Positions 1 to 9,058 of a stretch of 64,000 nt of DNA are shown here, piece after piece. Made by a program: the position numbers and the translations under genes. The DNA is from Coprococcus_C sp934318045 (lineage in GTDB: Bacteria > Bacillota > Clostridia > Lachnospirales > Lachnospiraceae): positions 1-64,000 of the forward strand of contig CAKREY010000014.1 in the NCBI GenBank assembly GCA_934318045.1. Reading direction: 5' to 3'. A model generated the notes under the pieces. It searched no databases. It was given only the letters and a program-made list of their open reading frames with translations, and was not told the origin of the DNA. Positions within the stretch are counted from its first letter, which is position 1, and each line of letters starts with the position of its first letter.

Positions 1-846
1 GAAAAGGGGATTAAGACAGGAAAAGAACGATATAATATCGGGGTTACGATTCTGTTGATCCTTGGTCTTGTAACCATTCTGTTCCCATTATATATGACGG
101 TTATGATCGCATTTAAGCAGCCGTCTGAGATGACAAATGATATCCATGGAATCTTATCTTTTCCACAGCACTGGAGCCTGAGTAATTTTAAGGAAGCTAT
201 GGAGGTAACAGATTTCTGGCATTCTCTCGGTAACAGTTTATTTATCACACTGACAACGATTGCATTATCGATTGTGATACATTCCCTGATCGGTTATGTA
301 CTTGGACGAAGCAAGAAAAAGAATCGGATCTATAATGGAATTTATCTTTATCTTGTCAGTGGTATGTTCGTACCATTCGCTATTTTGATGATGCCGCTTG
401 TAAAACAGACAGCAAAAATGGGACTGGCAAATATGGTTGGCGTGGTGTTACTTTATACAGTATTTTATCTTCCGATGAACACCATGTTATATGCAGGATA
501 TCTGAATAATCTTCCGCTTGAACTGGAAGAGGCAGCCTATGTTGACGGATCCACGACATGGACGACTTACTGGAAGATTATCTTCCCGAATATGAAACCA
601 ATGCATGCAACGGTTGCAATCCTTACAGCCCTTGGTACATGGAATGACGTTATGACACCGCTTGTAATTATGTCCGGTGATCAGAATACACTTCCGCTTG
701 CACAGTTGAATTTCCAGACGCAGTTTGGAACAAATTACAATCTGGCCTTTGCATCTTATCTGTTAGCGTTACTTCCGATTCTGATCTTCTATATTATTTG
801 TCAGAAACAGATCATAGCAGGTGTGGCAAACGGTGCAGTAAAATAA
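1..846 (+). CDS. Carbohydrate ABC transporter permease (MalG-like), 5'-truncated by window edge
   Basis: Inner-membrane permease subunit of a sugar ABC importer. The frame is open from base 1, so the true start lies before the window; the visible part is about 281 residues. Several hydrophobic segments are visible (for example LVTILFPLYMTVMIAF near the N-terminus and LLALLPILIFYIIC near the C-terminus). The cytoplasmic EAA loop reads EEAAYVDGSTTWTTYWKI, the contact site for the ATPase. The stop is 15 bases before the alpha-galactosidase start, so the two are probably cotranscribed, which points to alpha-galactosides (melibiose, raffinose, stachyose) as cargo. The substrate is inferred from the neighbour only; the binding protein and first permease are presumably upstream. 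Confidence 0.9.
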   Translation, partial: EKGIKTGKERYNIGVTILLILGLVTILFPLYMTVMIAFKQPSEMTNDIHGILSFPQHWSLSNFKEAMEVTDFWHSLGNSLFITLTTIALSIVIHSLIGYVLGRSKKKNRIYNGIYLYLVSGMFVPFAILMMPLVKQTAKMGLANMVGVVLLYTVFYLPMNTMLYAGYLNNLPLELEEAAYVDGSTTWTTYWKIIFPNMKPMHATVAILTALGTWNDVMTPLVIMSGDQNTLPLAQLNFQTQFGTNYNLAFASYLLALLPILIFYIICQKQIIAGVANGAVK

Positions 847-861
847 AAGGAGACTTGATTT

Positions 862-3039
862 ATGGCTATTATATATAACAAAGAGAAAAGAATATTTTCT
901 CTCCATACGGAACATACCACCTACCAGATGATGGCAGACGCACATGATTATTTGCTTCATCTGTATTACGGAAAGCGCCTGGATTCGGAAATGGATTATA
1001 TACTGACTTACTACGATCGCGGTTTTTCGGGAAATCCATATGATCTTGGAAATGACCGTACGTATTCCATGGATGCACTTCCTCAGGAATTCCCTGTTCT
1101 TGGAACCGGTGATTACAGAACAACAGCAGGAAAGATCCGTGAAGCAAATGGCTGTATGGCACTTGATCTCCGCTATACAGGCTATCAGATTCAGGACGGT
1201 AAGTATGATCTCCCGGGACTTCCGGCAGCACATGCGGAAGCTGCACAGACTCTGTGCATATATCTGAAGGATGAAAGAGTCGGCGTAGAAGTGACATTAT
1301 TATATGGCGTGTTACCTGATTGCGATGTAATAACCAGAAGTGTAAAAGTTACAAATGTCGGAAGAAATGAAATCTATCTGGAGAAGCTTTCCAGCGCATG
1401 TCTTGATCTTCTGTATGGAGATTATGATGTATTGACATTTTATGGACGGCATGCAATGGAACGGAATATGCAGCGAACACCGGTATCACATGGCAGACAG
1501 GTGATCGGAAGTAATCGCGGTACGTCCGGCCATCAGTATAATCCATATATGATTCTTGCGGAACACGGCACAACAGAGACCGCCGGAGCCTGTTATGGTG
1601 TATCACTGGTGTACAGTGGAAGCTTTGAGGGAAGCGTTGAATTAGATCAGTATGACCAGATCCGTCTGGTTATGGGTCTTCAGGAGGATTTCTTTTCCTA
1701 TCAACTAAAGCCGGAGCAGACATTTTACGCCCCGGAAGCAGTTCTGTCATATTCAGCGTATGGAATGGAACAGCTATCCAATCAGATGCATCATTTGGTG
1801 AGAGAGCATATCTGTCGCGGGAAATATAAAGATCAGATCCGTCCGGTTCTTGTAAATAGCTGGGAAGCTTGTTATTTTGATTTTAATGGTGATGCAATCG
1901 TTAATCTTGCGGAGCAGGCTGCAGCACTTGGTGTGGAGCTTCTGGTCATGGATGATGGCTGGTTTGGCACAAGAGATGATGATAATTCATCCCTTGGTGA
2001 CTGGATTGTAAATGAAGATAAGCTGGGCTGTTCTCTTACGGAGCTGACAAAACGTGTTCATGACAAAGGTGTTCAGTTTGGTATCTGGATAGAGCCGGAG
2101 ATGGTTTCGGAAAACAGTGATCTTTACAGAAAACATCCGGAGTGGGCAATTCAGGTTCCCGGTAAACATCCGGTACATGGCAGAAATCAGCTTGTACTTG
2201 ATTTTGCAAATCCAGCGGTGGTGGATTACATCTATGAACAGATTGCAGCTGTCCTTAGGCAGGGCGATATCAATTATGTGAAATGGGATATGAACCGGAG
2301 CTTATGTGATATATATTCCGGCAGTATGGTATGGCAGGGAAATGTAATGTATGACTATATGCTTGGTGTATATGACCTGCTGGAACGACTGACGCAGGCA
2401 TTTCCGGATATGTTATGGGAAGGCTGCTCCGGCGGTGGCGGAAGGTTTGATATGGGTATGCTGTATTATACACCACAGATATGGTGCAGTGATAATACAG
2501 ATGCAGTTGATCGTATCCGTATCCAGTATGGTACATCGTTTGCTTATCCTTTATCCACGATGGGAGCCCATGTATCTGCGGTGCCGAATCATCAGACCGG
2601 CAGAGTGACGGATATGAATACCAGAGGTGTGGTTGCCATGACAGGTGCATTCGGATATGAACTGGATCTCGGAAAGTTATCGGAGGAAGATAAGACGGCA
2701 GTCCGTGAGCAGATCAAAACCTATCATGAAGCAGCACCAGTTATTTTAAAAGGAGATTATTATAGATTAAGTAATCCGTTTGAGGCGGAATATGGAGCAT
2801 GGATGTCTGTCGATGAAGGGAAAAAACATGCAGTTGTAGGTGCTGTTTTGTTAAATACACATGGTAATCATCCTGTATTTTATATTCGATTGAGAGGGCT
2901 TGCGCCGGAACGTTCCTATCGGGATAGGAAAACAGGTGTTTTATATTCAGGAGCTGCTTTGATGGAGCTTGGTATGCCGCTTACGATAGTGTCCGGTAAT
3001 TATCCAAGCTATCAGATCCTGCTTGATGCAGTAGAATAA
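862..3039 (+). CDS. Alpha-galactosidase, GH36 family
   Basis: Hydrolyses terminal alpha-1,6-galactose from melibiose and raffinose-type oligosaccharides. It has 725 residues, the usual size for bacterial GH36 enzymes, with an N-terminal beta-sandwich and a (beta/alpha)8 barrel. The barrel shows LLVMDDGWFGTRDDD, the nucleophile motif VKWDMNRS (Asp about residue 476) and the acid/base region WCSDNTDAVDR (Asp about residue 544). No signal peptide is visible, so it acts in the cytoplasm on imported sugar. The ATG at 862 follows AAAGGAG with good spacing. It sits directly after a sugar permease and before a GH13 sucrose phosphorylase-like gene, consistent with raffinose breakdown. The gene symbol could be aga or melA but is not certain. 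Confidence 0.95.
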   Translation: MAIIYNKEKRIFSLHTEHTTYQMMADAHDYLLHLYYGKRLDSEMDYILTYYDRGFSGNPYDLGNDRTYSMDALPQEFPVLGTGDYRTTAGKIREANGCMALDLRYTGYQIQDGKYDLPGLPAAHAEAAQTLCIYLKDERVGVEVTLLYGVLPDCDVITRSVKVTNVGRNEIYLEKLSSACLDLLYGDYDVLTFYGRHAMERNMQRTPVSHGRQVIGSNRGTSGHQYNPYMILAEHGTTETAGACYGVSLVYSGSFEGSVELDQYDQIRLVMGLQEDFFSYQLKPEQTFYAPEAVLSYSAYGMEQLSNQMHHLVREHICRGKYKDQIRPVLVNSWEACYFDFNGDAIVNLAEQAAALGVELLVMDDGWFGTRDDDNSSLGDWIVNEDKLGCSLTELTKRVHDKGVQFGIWIEPEMVSENSDLYRKHPEWAIQVPGKHPVHGRNQLVLDFANPAVVDYIYEQIAAVLRQGDINYVKWDMNRSLCDIYSGSMVWQGNVMYDYMLGVYDLLERLTQAFPDMLWEGCSGGGGRFDMGMLYYTPQIWCSDNTDAVDRIRIQYGTSFAYPLSTMGAHVSAVPNHQTGRVTDMNTRGVVAMTGAFGYELDLGKLSEEDKTAVREQIKTYHEAAPVILKGDYYRLSNPFEAEYGAWMSVDEGKKHAVVGAVLLNTHGNHPVFYIRLRGLAPERSYRDRKTGVLYSGAALMELGMPLTIVSGNYPSYQILLDAVE

Positions 3040-3050
3040 GAATAAATAGG

Positions 3051-3084
3051 ACTCCCCGGTTTCTGTTTGCAGAGATCGGGGAGT
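3051..3084 (+). terminator. Hairpin after alpha-galactosidase, weak terminator
   Basis: ACTCCCCGGT and ATCGGGGAGT can pair around a 14-base loop. Only a short TTT follows, so it may be a leaky terminator or an mRNA 3' stabiliser between the alpha-galactosidase and the kinase-like gene. Confidence 0.45.
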
Positions 3085-3143
3085 TTGGTAAAAACAATAG
3101 AGTAAAAGAGATATAAGATGATCAGAAATGAGGTGACGGACAG

Positions 3144-3974
3144 ATGGATACGAAAGAAATTACAGTATCAGATCTGGCACGGGAACAGATCAGAAACGCA
3201 GAACGATTATTTCCGCTGATTTTGGAAAAAACAGAAGAAAGAAAAGAGAAAAAAACAATCATATCGGTATCCGGAGGTTCTGGTGTCGGTAAGACCGGAA
3301 TGGCTTTCTTACTTCAAAATATGTTTGAAAAACAGGGAAAGAAATCACTTATTATAAGCGGGGACAATTATCCGCATCGGATTCCCATGTATAATGATGC
3401 AGAACGAATTGCGAGATTTCGTATGTCCGGGTTAAATGGACTTATAACTGAAAGGCTATATACAGATGAAGTAAAAGAAAAACTATTAGAGCTTCAAAAA
3501 GCCGGAAGGGATGCAGAAGAACAGGAGGACATGCAGTGGTTATCCATATATCAGAAGTATGGAGACAAGGCTCTTACAGACTATCTGGGTACGGATCAGG
3601 AACTGGATTATGAAGCTGTGTCGAATCTTCTCATGCAGTTTCATGGAGGAACCTCGCAACTGCTGCTGCGTCATATGGGAAGAACCCCGGATGATATCTG
3701 GTATGATCGCCGGGATGTATCAGATACAGATATTCTGATCCTTGAATGGACACATGGAAACAGTGCATACCTGCAGGGGGTGGATGTATCGGTTGTATTG
3801 ATCAGTACGCCGGAAGAAACACTTGAAAATCGAAAAAAGAGGAATCGTGACACTGCCATTGACAGTCCCTTTGTAGCCAGAGTATTAAGAATTGAGCAGA
3901 AAAAGATCAATGATGGACTGGACCGGGCAGATATCATTCAGGATATGCATGGCAGGATTTATAAGGAATGGTAA
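3144..3974 (+). CDS. P-loop kinase-like ATPase (uridine kinase / adenylylsulfate kinase-like)
   Basis: A 276-residue cytoplasmic P-loop NTPase of unknown substrate. The Walker A motif GGSGVGKTGMAF begins near residue 46. ILILEWTHGNSAYLQGVDV near residue 195 resembles the Walker B region of uridine or phosphoribulokinase-type folds. The C-terminal part, with an ENRKKRNRD segment, resembles the lid region of small-molecule kinases. It is followed with no gap by the GH13 phosphorylase-like gene (TAA at 3972-3974, RBS of the next gene overlapping), so the two are translationally close. From context it may phosphorylate a sugar or nucleotide released during alpha-galactoside breakdown; that is inference. 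Homologues are often labelled adenylylsulfate kinase, but no sulfate genes are nearby. Confidence 0.7.
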   Translation: MDTKEITVSDLAREQIRNAERLFPLILEKTEERKEKKTIISVSGGSGVGKTGMAFLLQNMFEKQGKKSLIISGDNYPHRIPMYNDAERIARFRMSGLNGLITERLYTDEVKEKLLELQKAGRDAEEQEDMQWLSIYQKYGDKALTDYLGTDQELDYEAVSNLLMQFHGGTSQLLLRHMGRTPDDIWYDRRDVSDTDILILEWTHGNSAYLQGVDVSVVLISTPEETLENRKKRNRDTAIDSPFVARVLRIEQKKINDGLDRADIIQDMHGRIYKEW

Positions 3975-3995
3975 GTGAACAGGAGGCTGTGGAAT

Positions 3996-5633
3996 ATGAG
4001 GAAAACAGAAATAGAAGAAAAAAATATGACTGATATAAATAAAATGGAAAATGGCCCAATGCTGAATCTGTATCCGGACAGTCTTGGCGGTGATCTGGAA
4101 GTAGTTGCGGATTTATTTGAAAGAGATGGATTTGCAGATGCATTTTCCTCAATATATATACTACCGAGTATTTACCATTCTGATCTGGATCGTGGTTTTT
4201 CTGTAATCGACTATGATCTTGAGGAAACATTTCATTCTGAAAAGGCACTATTACGGTTGGGCAGACAGAATATTGATCTGAAGCTGGATTTTGTTTTAAA
4301 CCATGCGTCTGTACAGTCACCACAGTTTCAGGATCTGTTGGAGAATGGCAGTCAATCGGAATATCGTGACTTTTTTATTGACTGGAATGCATTCTGGGAA
4401 AACTGTGGAGAAATGACAGAGGACGGCTATATACAACCGGATCAGAAGTATCTGGATCCGATGTTCTTCCGCAAACCGGGATTGCCTCTGTTGATGGTTG
4501 AAATGGCAGATGGCAGCCGGATTCCATACTGGAATACATTTTATCAGGAGATTCGGGATACGGATGATTATCATACCAGATATTTAGGACAAATGGATCT
4601 CAATATTAAATCAGAAAAGGTTTGGGACTTTTATCGTGAAACTATAAAAAAACTGGCAGGTTACGGAGCAAAGATAATCCGTCTGGATGCATTTGCATAT
4701 GCCCCGAAAGCACCGGGGCGTGCCAATTTCTTAAATGAACCGGAGACATGGGAATTTCTTGAACAGATCCATAAGCTTGCAAACCCATATGGAATCCGCC
4801 TTCTTCCGGAGATTCATGCCGGATATAAAGAGAAAAAGTATGAGCTGATAGCACAAAAGGGCTATCTGACGTATGACTTTTTCCTTCCGGGATTGATCCT
4901 GGATGCTCTTTACAGAGGCGATGGCACTTATCTGGAGCAGTGGGCAAAGGAACAGATAAAAGAGCATATTCATACTGTGAATATGCTTGGATGCCATGAT
5001 GGAATACCGGTACTGGATCTTGCCGGATTGTTGCCGGACGACAGGATTGAAGATTTGATCCGGCTGCTTGTGGAGCGTGGTGGTTTTGTAAAGGATCTTC
5101 ATGGTAATAAAAAGATGTATTATCAGGTAAATACGACGTATTATAATGCACTTGGTGAAAATGAGCAGGCATTGTTATTGGCCAGAGCATTACAGATATT
5201 TATGCCCGGAAAACCTCAGGTCTGGTATCTGGATCTGTTTGCCGGATCTAATGATTATGAGGCAGTGAAGCGTGCAGGTGCAGGTGGACATAAAGAGATC
5301 AACCGGACGAATTTTACACAAAAAGATATAGAGTCAGGCCTTAAAAAGGAGGTCGTAAAAAAGCAGCTTGAAATGTTGAAATTCCGCAAAGAATTTCCGG
5401 CATTTGGATTTGATGCGGAAATGGAAATCCGTACAAAGCCTGCAGCGCAGATCTCTACTCAGGCAGAAAATGCTTTGCATTTTGCAAAAATACCGGATGA
5501 GCAGATGTATAACCGCATTTATATCACCTGGAAAAAGGACGGGTATCTTGCCCGTCTGTCAGCAGACCTAAAAGCCCATACCTATCGGATTCAGGCTCTT
5601 GATCCATCCGGCAACCTGATCTGGCAGATGTAA
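3996..5633 (+). CDS. Sucrose phosphorylase-like glycoside hydrolase, GH13 (subfamily 18 type)
   Basis: Predicted to convert sucrose and phosphate to glucose-1-phosphate and fructose, or to act on a related glucoside. The protein has 545 residues from ATG 3996, which has AGGAGG at 3981-3986; a GTG at 3975 is in frame but precedes that RBS. GH13 signatures are visible: nucleophile IIRLDAFAYAP (Asp about 231), acid/base LLPEIHAGY (Glu about 272), transition-state stabiliser GCHDGIPVLDL (Asp about 335), and LDFVLNHASV near the N-terminus. The acid/base context PEIH is typical of sucrose phosphorylases rather than amylases. No signal peptide is seen. Beside an alpha-galactosidase it would process the sucrose left after galactose removal. 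Sucrose-6-phosphate or glucosylglycerate phosphorylase are alternatives. Confidence 0.85.
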   Translation: MRKTEIEEKNMTDINKMENGPMLNLYPDSLGGDLEVVADLFERDGFADAFSSIYILPSIYHSDLDRGFSVIDYDLEETFHSEKALLRLGRQNIDLKLDFVLNHASVQSPQFQDLLENGSQSEYRDFFIDWNAFWENCGEMTEDGYIQPDQKYLDPMFFRKPGLPLLMVEMADGSRIPYWNTFYQEIRDTDDYHTRYLGQMDLNIKSEKVWDFYRETIKKLAGYGAKIIRLDAFAYAPKAPGRANFLNEPETWEFLEQIHKLANPYGIRLLPEIHAGYKEKKYELIAQKGYLTYDFFLPGLILDALYRGDGTYLEQWAKEQIKEHIHTVNMLGCHDGIPVLDLAGLLPDDRIEDLIRLLVERGGFVKDLHGNKKMYYQVNTTYYNALGENEQALLLARALQIFMPGKPQVWYLDLFAGSNDYEAVKRAGAGGHKEINRTNFTQKDIESGLKKEVVKKQLEMLKFRKEFPAFGFDAEMEIRTKPAAQISTQAENALHFAKIPDEQMYNRIYITWKKDGYLARLSADLKAHTYRIQALDPSGNLIWQM

Positions 5634-5845
5634 TGTGTAAATATTAATTAGGATTGACGAATAAAAGGATGTATGATAAGTTAAATATGTATTAATAAAT
5701 TGACAAGCAGGAAAGGCACCCTGCGCTCCTGTTATGAGGAACCTGAGATGATGGATACGCAGCCCATCCGATTTTATAAATACATTTTTGAGATTAAGCG
5801 CGGTTTGAATAGGAACTGCGCTTTTTTATAAGATGAAGGAGAAAA
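5634..5845 (+). other. Intergenic leader with possible structured RNA upstream of lipoprotein
   Basis: This 212-base gap holds possible promoter elements (TTGACG at 5654, TTGACA at 5700), a G/C-rich stretch at about 5706-5770 able to fold into short hairpins (GCAGG pairing with CCTGC at 5707-5723), and a strong terminator hairpin at 5798-5828. The arrangement of structured region then terminator then gene resembles an attenuated leader. I could not match it to a known riboswitch class. Confidence 0.35.
5798..5828 (+). terminator. Rho-independent terminator / attenuator before lipoprotein gene
   Basis: GCGCGGTT at 5798-5805 pairs with AACTGCGC at 5814-5821 (one G-U pair), followed by TTTTTT. 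It lies only 17 bases before the lipoprotein start codon at 5846. Confidence 0.8.
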
Positions 5846-6496
5846 ATGAAAAGCACAGGGAAATTTAAGGCAATTATTTTTATCATTTTGTTATCAGTAT
5901 TATTGACAGCTTGTGGATCTACTGCGAATGTGAATACAGAAACGGCATCCGTGAGTGACGCTGAGACTGCACATTTACTAGGAATTATCTCGCTGGAAAA
6001 CGTTCAAGTGAAGATCGAGAAAGACGGCGCAATTACGAGTGATTATGTGAAGGTTACGGGAAATGCATTTGCGGATTACAGTCAGATCTATGGAGATACG
6101 AGACTGGAGTATGCAAAGACCGAAGAAGTGAATGGCACAGAATATACGCATACCGTACGCCATGGACTTACCGTTCAGACGGTGGGAGAGGCGATGGAGG
6201 TGAATCGTGTATCCGCGGAAGAAAGCAATGTGAGGGTTGTTGCAGAAGGAGAATTCAAAAATGATGCAGGGGGTTCAGTGTCATATCAGGTGATTGATTT
6301 TTGTGCATGGAATGCAGGAATCTATTATTTTATCCCAGCGACAGATACGATCACCTATACATTGGCTTTTTTTACGACTGCAACCGACGGAAAAACTGCA
6401 CTTTCTCTGGATGAACAGGATATTACGACAGAAGATCTGAAACGGTATAACAGATATTTAGATCATGGATATTATGAAATCTGTGTGGATGAGTGA
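5846..6496 (+). CDS. Lipoprotein of unknown function
   Basis: A 216-residue protein with a lipoprotein signal peptide: positively charged start, hydrophobic stretch IIFIILLSVLL and lipobox LLTAC with Cys about residue 22. It should be attached to the outer face of the membrane. The rest has alternating beta-type segments and no recognised domain. ATG 5846 follows AAGGAG with good spacing. It lies behind a terminator-like hairpin and before the iorAB operon, so it is probably its own unit. Function unknown. Confidence 0.75.
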   Translation: MKSTGKFKAIIFIILLSVLLTACGSTANVNTETASVSDAETAHLLGIISLENVQVKIEKDGAITSDYVKVTGNAFADYSQIYGDTRLEYAKTEEVNGTEYTHTVRHGLTVQTVGEAMEVNRVSAEESNVRVVAEGEFKNDAGGSVSYQVIDFCAWNAGIYYFIPATDTITYTLAFFTTATDGKTALSLDEQDITTEDLKRYNRYLDHGYYEICVDE

Positions 6497-6599
6497 CGGT
6501 ACGAAAAGCAGAATTGCCGGAAACGTAGAATGAAAAGTAGCTGGTTTGCGCATAGTCTGCTATAATAATACATACTTGAAAGAGGAAGGGAGAAGTTAC

Positions 6600-8411
6600 A
6601 TGCAGGAATATGTAATGGGAAATGGAGCGATCGCGCTCGGCGCATTGGCAGCAGGCGTCAATCTTGTGTCCGGGTATCCGGGAACTCCATCTTCTGAAAT
6701 TGTGGAAACGATATCCAAGTACCCACACGATGGGGTGCATTTGGAATGGTCAGTGAATGAGAAAGCAGCGATGGAGGTTGCTGCGAGTGCGGCATATGGC
6801 GGCGCACGGACGATGGTGACAATGAAGCAGGTGGGCTTGAATGTGGCAGCCGATCCGCTGATGTCGCTTGCGTATGTGGGTGTAAAGGGCGGCATGGTTG
6901 TTGTATCGGCGGACGATCCGGGTCCGATTTCCTCCCAGACCGAGCAGGATACAAGGCGGTTCGCGGACTTCGCACGGATTCCGGTTTTTGATCCATCTTC
7001 ACCGGAAGAGGCGTATGAGATGATACAGGATGCATTTGTGTATTCAGAGAAATATAGAACACCGGTTCTGTTCCGTCCGACGACACGTGTCTGCCATGCG
7101 TATGCGTCGATTGAGAATCCGGTTAACAATGGACCAAAAGCATATGATGGCTTCGTGAAGGATTCAAAGAAATGGGTCATCTTCCCGCGGTTATCCTACA
7201 TGAATCATGCGATGATCGAGCAGCGGAATGTGGAGATTGGGAAAGATTTTTCTACCTATAAATGGAATCGCGTGGAAGGCGGAAATTCCAAGAGAGCAGT
7301 GATTACGTCAGGAATCAGCTATGCTTATGCGAAAGAATATCTGAAAGACCACACCGATATCAAGCTCATCAAGCTTGCAACTGCATACCCTCTGCCTGAG
7401 GATTTCCTGCTTCAGGCACTCGAGGGCGTGGAGGAACTGCTCTGTGTGGAGGAGCTTAGTCCATATATTGAAGAACAGATTCTGAAGCTTGTTGGAAAGC
7501 ATGCGCTCTCTATCAAGGTATCGGGAAAATTAGATGGAAAAGTACCGGCGAGTGGCGAGAACAGCTCGAATCTGGTTGCAGATATTCTGAGCGGGTTCCT
7601 TGGCACGGAGAAGCTCGCGCGTGGGTATGATGGCAGCGATGCACCGGCGCTTCCGATGCGTCCACCAGTGTTGTGTGCAGGATGTCCGCACCGTGCATCG
7701 TTCTATGCAGTGAAGCAGGCGATGAAAGGAAAGAAAGCGTATTTCTGTGGCGATATCGGATGTTATACACTTGGAAATGCGATGCCGCTTGATATGGTTG
7801 ACACATGTCTCTGCATGGGCGCCGGAATCACGATGGCGCAAGGCTTCCACTGGATTGATGGGGAAGGCACGTGCTTCGGATTCGTGGGCGATTCGACATT
7901 TTTCGCATCGGGTATGACGGGTGTCGTAAATGCGGTGTACAACAACGCAGATATGATTCTCTGCGTGCTGGATAATTCGACAACGGCGATGACCGGTCAT
8001 CAGCCGCATCCGGGAATCGGACGGAATATGATGGGACAGTTCGTGGACAAGGTAGATATTGCGAAGGTGTTGGAAGGAATCGGAGTACATATGATCGTGA
8101 CGGTTAATCCATTAGACCTTGATGCGTCGGTGGCTGCTGTGCAGGAATGCGATAAGCTTCCGGGCGTGAAAGCGATTATCTTCAAATCGCCGTGTATTGC
8201 GATTTCCAAGCCAGACGGCAAATGCCGGATCTCGGAGCAGTGCATCAATTGTAAGAAATGCATCCGTGAGATCGGCTGTCCGGCACTTATTACCGTAGAT
8301 GGAAATGTGACGATCGATGAAAACTTATGTACCGGCTGTGGCTTGTGCAGCCAGATCTGCCCGGTTCACGCCATTGGCGACGATACTCAAAAAGGAGGTG
8401 CCACATCATGA
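6600..8411 (+). CDS. iorA: Indolepyruvate:ferredoxin oxidoreductase, alpha subunit
   Basis: Catalyses thiamine-diphosphate-dependent oxidative decarboxylation of aryl pyruvates from aromatic amino acids to aryl-acetyl-CoA, reducing ferredoxin. It has 603 residues from ATG 6600 (GGGAG upstream), close to the usual 600-650. Visible parts are the pyrimidine-binding N-terminal domain (SGYPGTPSSEI, EWSVNEKAAMEVA), a middle domain, the TPP-binding domain (LCAGCPHRASF, GDIGCYTLG, GFVGDSTFFASG, LDNSTTAMTGHQPHPG) and a C-terminal ferredoxin-like domain with CINCKKC and CTGCGLCSQICP clusters for two 4Fe-4S centres. A TATAAT at 6561 is a likely -10 element. The stop overlaps the iorB start (ATGA). The linked paaK supports the aromatic role. 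Confidence 0.97.
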   Translation: MQEYVMGNGAIALGALAAGVNLVSGYPGTPSSEIVETISKYPHDGVHLEWSVNEKAAMEVAASAAYGGARTMVTMKQVGLNVAADPLMSLAYVGVKGGMVVVSADDPGPISSQTEQDTRRFADFARIPVFDPSSPEEAYEMIQDAFVYSEKYRTPVLFRPTTRVCHAYASIENPVNNGPKAYDGFVKDSKKWVIFPRLSYMNHAMIEQRNVEIGKDFSTYKWNRVEGGNSKRAVITSGISYAYAKEYLKDHTDIKLIKLATAYPLPEDFLLQALEGVEELLCVEELSPYIEEQILKLVGKHALSIKVSGKLDGKVPASGENSSNLVADILSGFLGTEKLARGYDGSDAPALPMRPPVLCAGCPHRASFYAVKQAMKGKKAYFCGDIGCYTLGNAMPLDMVDTCLCMGAGITMAQGFHWIDGEGTCFGFVGDSTFFASGMTGVVNAVYNNADMILCVLDNSTTAMTGHQPHPGIGRNMMGQFVDKVDIAKVLEGIGVHMIVTVNPLDLDASVAAVQECDKLPGVKAIIFKSPCIAISKPDGKCRISEQCINCKKCIREIGCPALITVDGNVTIDENLCTGCGLCSQICPVHAIGDDTQKGGATS

Positions 8412-8998
8412 AGAAAGATATATTGATCTGTGGTGTCGGCGGGCAGGGAACCGTGCTGGCATCCAAAATTATTGCGGCATCTGCGATGGATGAAGGTTCG
8501 GCAGTTCATTCGGCAGAGACGATCGGCATGGCACAGCGGGGTGGTTCGGTGACGAGCCATGTGCGTATCGGGGAGGCATATGCACCGCTGATCCCACAGG
8601 GTGCAGCAGATATGATTCTGGCGTTTGAGCCGGCGGAGGCTGTGCGGAACTTAGGGTATCTGAAAAAGGATGGAATCGTGATCGTGAATCGTGTACCGGT
8701 AAAACCGGTGACAGAATCTTTGCAGGATACCGGGTACGACGGCACAGAGATGATTGCGTATCTGCAGAAGAAATGCAGCTGTATCGTAATCGATGCAGAA
8801 AAAATCTGTGCACCGTTTGGCTCGTCGCGATATTTCAACATTGCCATCTTAGGCGTGGCAGTTGGAAGCGGACGACTTGGAATCAGCAAGGAAACCGTGC
8901 TTGCAGAGCTTGAAAGGCGCGTGCCGTCAAAGTATGTAGAGACAAACAAAGCGGCATTTTACGCAGGTGTTGAAGTGGGAAGCGGAAAAACGTTGTGA
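8408..8998 (+). CDS. iorB: Indolepyruvate:ferredoxin oxidoreductase, beta subunit
   Basis: Gamma-type subunit of the two-subunit aryl-pyruvate oxidoreductase, 196 residues. The start at 8408 overlaps the iorA stop as ATGA and lies after AAAGGAGG at 8390-8397. The N-terminal GVGGQGTVLASKI and ETIGMAQRGGSVTSHVRIG are family signatures of the CoA-binding subunit. Overlapping genes imply tightly coupled expression with iorA in a cytoplasmic complex. Confidence 0.96.
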   Translation: MKKDILICGVGGQGTVLASKIIAASAMDEGSAVHSAETIGMAQRGGSVTSHVRIGEAYAPLIPQGAADMILAFEPAEAVRNLGYLKKDGIVIVNRVPVKPVTESLQDTGYDGTEMIAYLQKKCSCIVIDAEKICAPFGSSRYFNIAILGVAVGSGRLGISKETVLAELERRVPSKYVETNKAAFYAGVEVGSGKTL

Positions 8999-9058
8999 TA
9001 GAGAAAATAACGTATCATCAGTCGATATAATAAATCGTATTTGGAGGAGGAACCAACT

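Noticed and set aside
5700..5790. TPP riboswitch or SRP RNA
   Set aside because: Only a short resemblance to the second TPP segment; the CUGAGA core and first half are missing and no thiamine gene follows. The SRP core motif is absent.
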